Shown piece by piece: positions 5,274-8,418 of a DNA stretch of 8,418 nucleotides. The notes beneath the pieces were generated by a model. It was not told the origin of the DNA and did no database searches. It saw nothing but the letters and a program-made list of their open reading frames with translations. A program made the translations under genes and the position numbers. The first letter of the stretch is position 1, and the number at the start of each line of letters is the position of its first letter. This stretch comes from Conexivisphaera sp049976725 (GTDB lineage Archaea > Thermoproteota > Nitrososphaeria > Conexivisphaerales > Conexivisphaeraceae), in NCBI GenBank assembly GCA_049976725.1, contig JBMFHR010000039.1:1-8418 (forward strand), written 5' to 3'.

Positions 5274-5296
5274 GCCATCCGGCGCCCGCGCGTCCC

Positions 5297-5989
5297 GTGG
5301 AGAGGCTCTCGCTGGTCCTCGTGGAGGCGGCCGTCGAGCTCGTGCCGCCGGAGCTCAGGAACCATCCCTCGGTGAGGAGGCACGCGCGGAGGACCGGCAA
5401 GGATCCCTCCCGGATCCTCCTCGACAGGAGCTACCACCACGCGGCCATGAGGCGCCTCGACGACGCGGCCAGGAGGGGGAGGCCCGACATCTCCTACCAC
5501 GTGCTGCTGGACGCTGTGGATTCCCCGCTGTACTCCTCGGGGAGGCTCGGGCTCTACCTGAGCACCCGCGACGGGATGGTGCTGGAGGTCGGCGAGGGGG
5601 TCCGCCTCCCCAGGTCCTACCACAGGTTCATCGGGCTCCTGGAGGACCTCTACGCGAGGGGCGAGGTGTCCGGCGAGGGTGGCCGCGCCCTGCTGAGGAT
5701 GGAGAGGATGGGGCTCGGGGAGCTGCTCGGGCGCCTGTCGCCCGACCGCGCCGTGCTGCTGAGGGAGCTCGGCCGCAGGACATCGCTGGAGGAGCTCGCG
5801 TCCGGCCTCGCCTCGGCCAGGAGGCCGCTGGTCGGGATAGGCGGGTTCCCGAGCGGCGACTTCTCGGAGGAGGTGCTCGCGCTCTTCCCGGAGCAGGCGT
5901 CGCTGGGCCCCGAGCCCTACAGCGCCAGCCTCGTCGCGTGCCGCCTGATCTACGAGGTCGAGAGGGCGATCGCCCCCGCTAACGCTTAA
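5297..5989 (+). CDS. nep1: rRNA pseudouridine N1-methyltransferase Nep1 (Emg1)
   Basis: Nep1 is a SPOUT-fold, SAM-dependent methyltransferase that N1-methylates a pseudouridine in helix 35 of 16S rRNA and assists small-subunit assembly. The 230-residue protein has the RNA-contacting LLDRSYHHAAMRRL (41-54), GRPDISYHVLLDAVDSPL (61-78), the glycine-rich SAM-site segment VGIGGFPSGDFSEEV (179-193) and the knot-forming SLGPEPYSASLVACRLIYEVERAI (202-225). The length is normal. The GTG at 5297 is chosen over an upstream extension of the frame because the family begins here and a CTTTAT element lies about 28 nt upstream. The stop codon overlaps the box A of tRNA-Gly. Rps19e and rnp4 next door fit a ribosome-maturation role. 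Confidence 0.95.
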   Translation: MERLSLVLVEAAVELVPPELRNHPSVRRHARRTGKDPSRILLDRSYHHAAMRRLDDAARRGRPDISYHVLLDAVDSPLYSSGRLGLYLSTRDGMVLEVGEGVRLPRSYHRFIGLLEDLYARGEVSGEGGRALLRMERMGLGELLGRLSPDRAVLLRELGRRTSLEELASGLASARRPLVGIGGFPSGDFSEEVLALFPEQASLGPEPYSASLVACRLIYEVERAIAPANA

Positions 5990-5992
5990 AGG
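5984..5992 (+). promoter_or_regulatory. Box A of tRNA-Gly, overlapping the nep1 stop codon
   Basis: GCTTAAAGG has its TTAA 27-30 nt upstream of the tRNA 5' end at 6016, the expected position. The TAA stop of nep1 (5987-5989) lies inside the element, so the same bases serve both purposes. Confidence 0.7.
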
Positions 5993-6015
5993 CCGCCGCG
6001 CCCCCGCCCGGTAGC

Positions 6016-6091
6016 GCGGCGGTCGTCTAGCCTGGACCAGGACGCTGGCCCTCCAAGCCAGCAATCGCGGGTTCGAATCCCGCCCGCCGCA
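6016..6091 (+). tRNA. tRNA-Gly (anticodon UCC)
   Basis: A full cloverleaf folds. The acceptor stem GCGGCGG (6016-6022) pairs with CCGCCGC (6084-6090) and the discriminator is A6091. The anticodon stem CTGGC/GCCAG (6045-6049/6057-6061) encloses the loop CCTCCAA, and the T arm GCGGG/CCCGC encloses TTCGAAT. The anticodon TCC is at 6052-6054 and reads GGA (and GGG by wobble). CCA is not encoded and no intron is present. Base 33, immediately before the anticodon, is C instead of the near-universal T. The gene follows nep1, and its 3' end is 3 nt from the nfeD stop on the other strand. Confidence 0.95.
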
Positions 6092-6094
6092 CCT

Positions 6095-7357
6095 CTATCC
6101 GCCCCCGGGCGCCCTGACCCTCAGGGTGAGCCCCTCGTAGCCGACTATTATCACCTCGGCCCCCCGGGGGATCCTCCCGCCCTCCGCGCAGGCCCTCCAG
6201 ATGAATCCCCCGGCCCTGACCTCGCCGCAGGGGTTCAGCTCCTTGACCACGGTGCCCCTGCTCCCCACGAGCGCCTCCCTCCCGGTCATGGGGGGCCTCC
6301 TGTACCTGGACAGCGACCTAGCGTACACTGCCAGGAGCACCCCCGCGGCCGCGAGGGCCCCGGCCAGCGCGTAGAAATCGCTCCCGTAGGGCGAGGGCGA
6401 GGCCTGCACGCCGAGCCCCAGCACGTATATGCCGGCTATGCCGACCAGGACCGCGGCGAGGAAGGCGAGCCCGTGGCCCGTCTTGACCTCGAGCACCATC
6501 AGGGCGGCCGAAGCCGCCAGCAGCGCGAGCCCTATCGCCGACGCGCCTATCAGCTCGGCCCCCACGAGCCCCACCACGAGCGTCACCCCCCCGGCGGCGC
6601 TCATGATCACCGTGGGGTGCAGCAGGTCCAGCGCTATCAGCGCGAGCCCCACGAGCATGAGGACGCCGTCCACGATCGGGTTGCTTATCGCGCTGAGGAA
6701 CTGCTCGTAGTAGCCCTCGGAGAACGTCACCTGGGGGAGGCCGCGTATCCCCAGCATCCCCTCCGCCGCCGTCAGGTTGGCCGCGATTCCGTCCGCGAGC
6801 CCCAGCTGCACCGCCTGCTGCGCCGTGTAGGAGCGGTCGTAGAGCACCATGTCGGCGGCCGCCGTCGAGTTGCGGCCCCACCTGGCCGCCTCGCTCTCAA
6901 TCAGCGCCAGCATCGCCGACTCCGTGTGGTTCTGCTCGAGCGGGGATCCCCCGATTACTATCGGCGTGGACGGGCCCAGCTCGGACCCGGGGCCCATCAG
7001 GAGCTCGTTCGAGTCGAGCGCCACGTAGCTGGCCGCCGACGCCGCCAGCCCGCCGGGCACCACGTAGGTGTAGACCGGGATCCCCGACTGGTTCGCCTCG
7101 TCCAGGTAGGACAGGATCCTCCCCATGTCCTCGAGGTACCCGCCCGGCGAGTTCATCACGATCAGGATCGCGGAGGCGCGGTGCGAGACCGCGTACCCCA
7201 CCGCCTCCCTGAACATGGCCGATGATCCCAGGTCAACCTGGTACCTCATGTCGATGACCACGACGCCCCCCTGGCCGGCCGCGCGCGCGGCGCTGGAGGC
7301 GGCCAGCAGCACCATGCACGCCGCGGCCAGCAGCGCGGCGACCGCGGCGCTGCGCAC
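6095..7357 (-). CDS. NfeD-family membrane-bound ClpP-class serine protease
   Basis: Members of this family pair with stomatins and cleave their hydrophobic C-terminal region. The 420 residues show a signal peptide or anchor (about 1-27), a ClpP-like domain (about 30-225), five likely membrane spans (about 229-246, 251-270, 272-290, 297-317, 327-346) and a C-terminal NfeD beta-barrel (about 358-415). The nucleophile should be Ser107 in LAASAASYVAL, where the usual SAG is SAA. By alignment from memory to the Pyrococcus enzyme PH1510, the catalytic-lysine position holds His144, and there is no lysine at all before residue 292. The GTG start at 7357 has GGGGTGA 6 nt upstream, 21 nt after the stomatin stop. 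Confidence 0.9.
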   Translation of the reverse strand: MRSAAVAALLAAACMVLLAASSAARAAGQGGVVVIDMRYQVDLGSSAMFREAVGYAVSHRASAILIVMNSPGGYLEDMGRILSYLDEANQSGIPVYTYVVPGGLAASAASYVALDSNELLMGPGSELGPSTPIVIGGSPLEQNHTESAMLALIESEAARWGRNSTAAADMVLYDRSYTAQQAVQLGLADGIAANLTAAEGMLGIRGLPQVTFSEGYYEQFLSAISNPIVDGVLMLVGLALIALDLLHPTVIMSAAGGVTLVVGLVGAELIGASAIGLALLAASAALMVLEVKTGHGLAFLAAVLVGIAGIYVLGLGVQASPSPYGSDFYALAGALAAAGVLLAVYARSLSRYRRPPMTGREALVGSRGTVVKELNPCGEVRAGGFIWRACAEGGRIPRGAEVIIVGYEGLTLRVRAPGGG

Positions 7358-7363
7358 CCCGGG

Positions 7364-7370
7364 TCACCCC
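7364..7370 (-). promoter_or_regulatory. Shine-Dalgarno site deciding the nfeD GTG start
   Basis: The minus strand reads GGGGTGA, complementary to the archaeal 16S rRNA 3' end, 6 nt before the GTG at 7357. It is one of the clearest ribosome binding sites in the window. It marks nfeD as a downstream operon gene, in contrast to the leaderless genes. Confidence 0.7.
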
Positions 7371-7378
7371 GCGCGCAC

Positions 7379-8194
7379 TCAGGACCGCCCCTGCTGGGGC
7401 TCCTGCTGGCCCTCGCGCGGCCTCCTCCTGCTCCCTCCCTTCCTGGCCTCGCCCAGGCTCTCGAGTCCCAGGAGCCCCAGCGCGGGGACGCCGGCCGGCG
7501 GTATGTTGGCCGGCACTATTATCAGCGGGCCTCCGCCCTGCAGCCCCAGCTCGTAGAGCATGTTCATCCACCTCAGCTGGAACGCCTTCTCGTTGCCCTC
7601 GTACATCCTGGCGGCCTCCACCATCTTCTCCGCGGCCTGCACCTCGGCCAGCGCCAGCGTCACCCTGGCGCGCCTCTCCCTCTCCGCCTGCGCCTGCCTC
7701 GACATCGCCTCCTGCAGCGCGGACGGTATCTTGATGTCCCTCACCTCCACCGACGTCACCTTGACGCCCCAGGCCTCGGTCTTCTCGTCTATTATCCTCC
7801 TGGCTATCTCGCCCACCTTCTCCCTCTCGGTCAGCAGCTCGTCGAACATCGTCTGGCCTATGACCTCCCTCAGGGTCGTCTGGGCGGCGTACTTCGTGGC
7901 CTCCACGTAGTTCTCCGCCTTCAGGACGCACTTCTCCGGATCCGCGGCCATGAAGTACATGACCGCGTCGACGTCCACGGGCACGTTGTCCTTCGTCAGG
8001 GTCTGCTCTATGACGAACGAGTACGTCTGGAGCCGCGTGCTGACCCTCATCGGTACCCTGCTCACGAATGGCGTCACGTAGATTATTCCGGGGCCCTTCA
8101 TCCCCGCGTACCTCCCGAGGGTCAGCACGGGCGCCCTCTCCCACTCGTTCAAGATCTTTATCCCGCTCAGGAGTATGATTACAACTATTAGCAC
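7379..8194 (-). CDS. Stomatin/SPFH-domain membrane protein
   Basis: Stomatins anchor by an N-terminal hydrophobic segment and form ring-like membrane scaffolds; archaeal ones are partners and substrates of the NfeD protease. From GTG 8194 the protein is 271 residues, with a hydrophobic start (LIVVIILLSGI, 2-12), an SPFH domain (about 13-175, including VPVDVDAVMYF at 71-81 and SVEVRDIKIP at 148-157), a coiled-coil helix rich in Ala/Glu/Arg (about 160-205) and a hydrophobic C-terminal patch PLIIVPANIPPAGVP (223-237) matching the region where the protease acts. The tail (250-271) is basic and polar. The start is doubtful: the frame stays open to 8254 and twelve more residues to an ATT at 8230 would complete the membrane helix. 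Confidence 0.92.
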   Translation of the reverse strand: MLIVVIILLSGIKILNEWERAPVLTLGRYAGMKGPGIIYVTPFVSRVPMRVSTRLQTYSFVIEQTLTKDNVPVDVDAVMYFMAADPEKCVLKAENYVEATKYAAQTTLREVIGQTMFDELLTEREKVGEIARRIIDEKTEAWGVKVTSVEVRDIKIPSALQEAMSRQAQAERERRARVTLALAEVQAAEKMVEAARMYEGNEKAFQLRWMNMLYELGLQGGGPLIIVPANIPPAGVPALGLLGLESLGEARKGGSRRRPREGQQEPQQGRS

Positions 8195-8250
8195 AATGAA
8201 CCCGATGATCAGGTCAGTGATTACGGCAATGGCGTCAATTGGGCACCGCT

Positions 8251-8262
8251 CTTATAAAAAGG
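8251..8262 (-). promoter_or_regulatory. Box A of the stomatin-nfeD operon
   Basis: The minus strand reads CCTTTTTATAAG, the most TATA-like element in the window. A transcription start is expected near 8225-8230. This is about 35 nt upstream of the annotated GTG at 8194 but coincides with an in-frame ATT at 8230. Confidence 0.7.
8256..8260 (-). terminator. Possible oligo-T terminator of tRNA-Leu
   Basis: Five T residues on the minus strand start 21 nt after the tRNA-Leu 3' end. Archaeal RNA polymerase can stop at such T-runs without a hairpin. The run is also part of the stomatin box A, so its role as a terminator is only suggested. Confidence 0.3.
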
Positions 8263-8280
8263 TTCTCGGGCGCCGGGATG

Positions 8281-8363
8281 TGCGGGGGGTGGGATTCGAA
8301 CCCACGAACCCCTGCGGGACGGGGGCCTAAGCCCCGCGCCTTTGACCGCTCGGCAACCCCCGC
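8281..8363 (-). tRNA. tRNA-Leu (anticodon UAG)
   Basis: On the minus strand a type II cloverleaf forms. The acceptor GCGGGGG (8363-8357) pairs with CCCCCGC (8288-8282) and the discriminator is A8281. The anticodon stem CGGGG/CCCCG encloses CTTAGGC, with anticodon TAG at 8329-8327. A 14-nt long variable arm (TCCCGCAGGGGTTC) and the T arm GTGGG/CCCAC with TTCGAAT complete it. The long variable arm and A73 are leucine features. The anticodon reads CUA and other CUN codons. No intron is seen and CCA is not encoded. Confidence 0.95.
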
Positions 8364-8388
8364 TCGCTCACCGCGCGGCCCCGCACTC

Positions 8389-8397
8389 CGTATAAGA
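8389..8397 (-). promoter_or_regulatory. Box A of tRNA-Leu
   Basis: The minus strand reads TCTTATACG, with CTTATA 28-33 nt upstream of the tRNA 5' end at 8363. It is the only AT-rich stretch between the tRNA and the right window edge. The remaining bases to 8418 carry no gene that I can support. Confidence 0.65.
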
Positions 8398-8418
8398 TTG
8401 TCGCGCGGACGGGTCCGC

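Noticed and set aside
4895..5296. Upstream extension of nep1 and a plus-strand protein over rnp4
   Set aside because: The translated extension is Pro/Arg/Ala-rich shadow of rnp4; Nep1 homology starts at the GTG at 5297, which has a box A at the right distance.
7233..8144. 303-codon minus-strand frame across the stomatin gene
   Set aside because: Its translation is a repetitive Arg/Gly/Glu shadow; the stomatin frame has a full SPFH domain.
8405..8418. Inverted repeat GCGGAC/GTCCGC at the right edge
   Set aside because: It is short, cut off by the window edge, and such stems arise easily in GC-rich DNA.
1..8418. CRISPR array, insertion sequence, prophage or defence island
   Set aside because: No spaced repeat array, transposase, integrase or terminal inverted repeats were seen; every gene has a recognised housekeeping or known-family match.

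Overview
This is a GC-rich (by eye about two-thirds G+C), densely packed archaeal chromosome segment. The evidence for archaea is direct: Spt5, Sec61-gamma-type SecE, ribosomal proteins L31e, L39e and S19e, aIF6, a PDCD5/TFAR19 protein, an RNase P Rpp21 subunit, Nep1 and a prefoldin alpha subunit lie together. Start codons are ATG, GTG and TTG, and TATA-like box A elements sit about 24-33 nt before many of them. Arginine is often encoded by AGG. The gene order and the many apparently leaderless starts suit a thermophilic member of the TACK group, but the window does not allow a firmer assignment.

Layout. Bases 1-54 are a short intergenic stretch with a box A for a leftward gene outside the window. 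Then come spt5 (55-510, minus) and secE (507-755, minus). argF (806-1735, plus) is divergent from secE. A long leftward operon follows: rnp4 (5236-4871), rps19e (4907-4422), a PDCD5 gene (4453-4163), rpl39e (4147-3992), rpl31e (3981-3727), eif6 (3714-3040), pfdA (3025-2588) and ftsY (2588-1692). The 3' end of ftsY overlaps the 3' end of argF by 44 nt. nep1 (5297-5989, plus) is divergent from rnp4 and is followed by tRNA-Gly(UCC) (6016-6091, plus). A leftward stomatin-nfeD pair (8194-6095) and tRNA-Leu(UAG) (8363-8281, minus) complete the window. No stretch over 300 bases lacks a gene.

The large cluster is the known archaeal ribosome-biogenesis, translation and secretion neighbourhood: tRNA processing (Rpp21), 40S-type maturation (S19e, Nep1), 60S-type assembly (L31e, L39e, aIF6), nascent-chain folding (prefoldin), SRP-dependent targeting (FtsY), the translocon (SecE) and transcription elongation (Spt5). 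Two things depart from the order I know. argF sits inverted between ftsY and secE, and the small LX/L20a gene usually found between eif6 and pfdA is missing. The stomatin and NfeD genes form a separate membrane-quality operon.

Most striking is the promoter layout. The window is poor in TTAA, and nearly every TTAA present lies 24-33 nt upstream of a start codon or tRNA 5' end, often inside the 3' codons of the upstream gene. Two divergent gene pairs appear to share a single near-symmetrical box A. Genes without such a box (eif6, rpl31e, nfeD) have purine-rich Shine-Dalgarno-like sequences instead. The NfeD protease domain contains no lysine at all, so it cannot use the Ser-Lys dyad described for the family. 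I found no CRISPR array, insertion sequence, prophage or recognisably new defence-type system.
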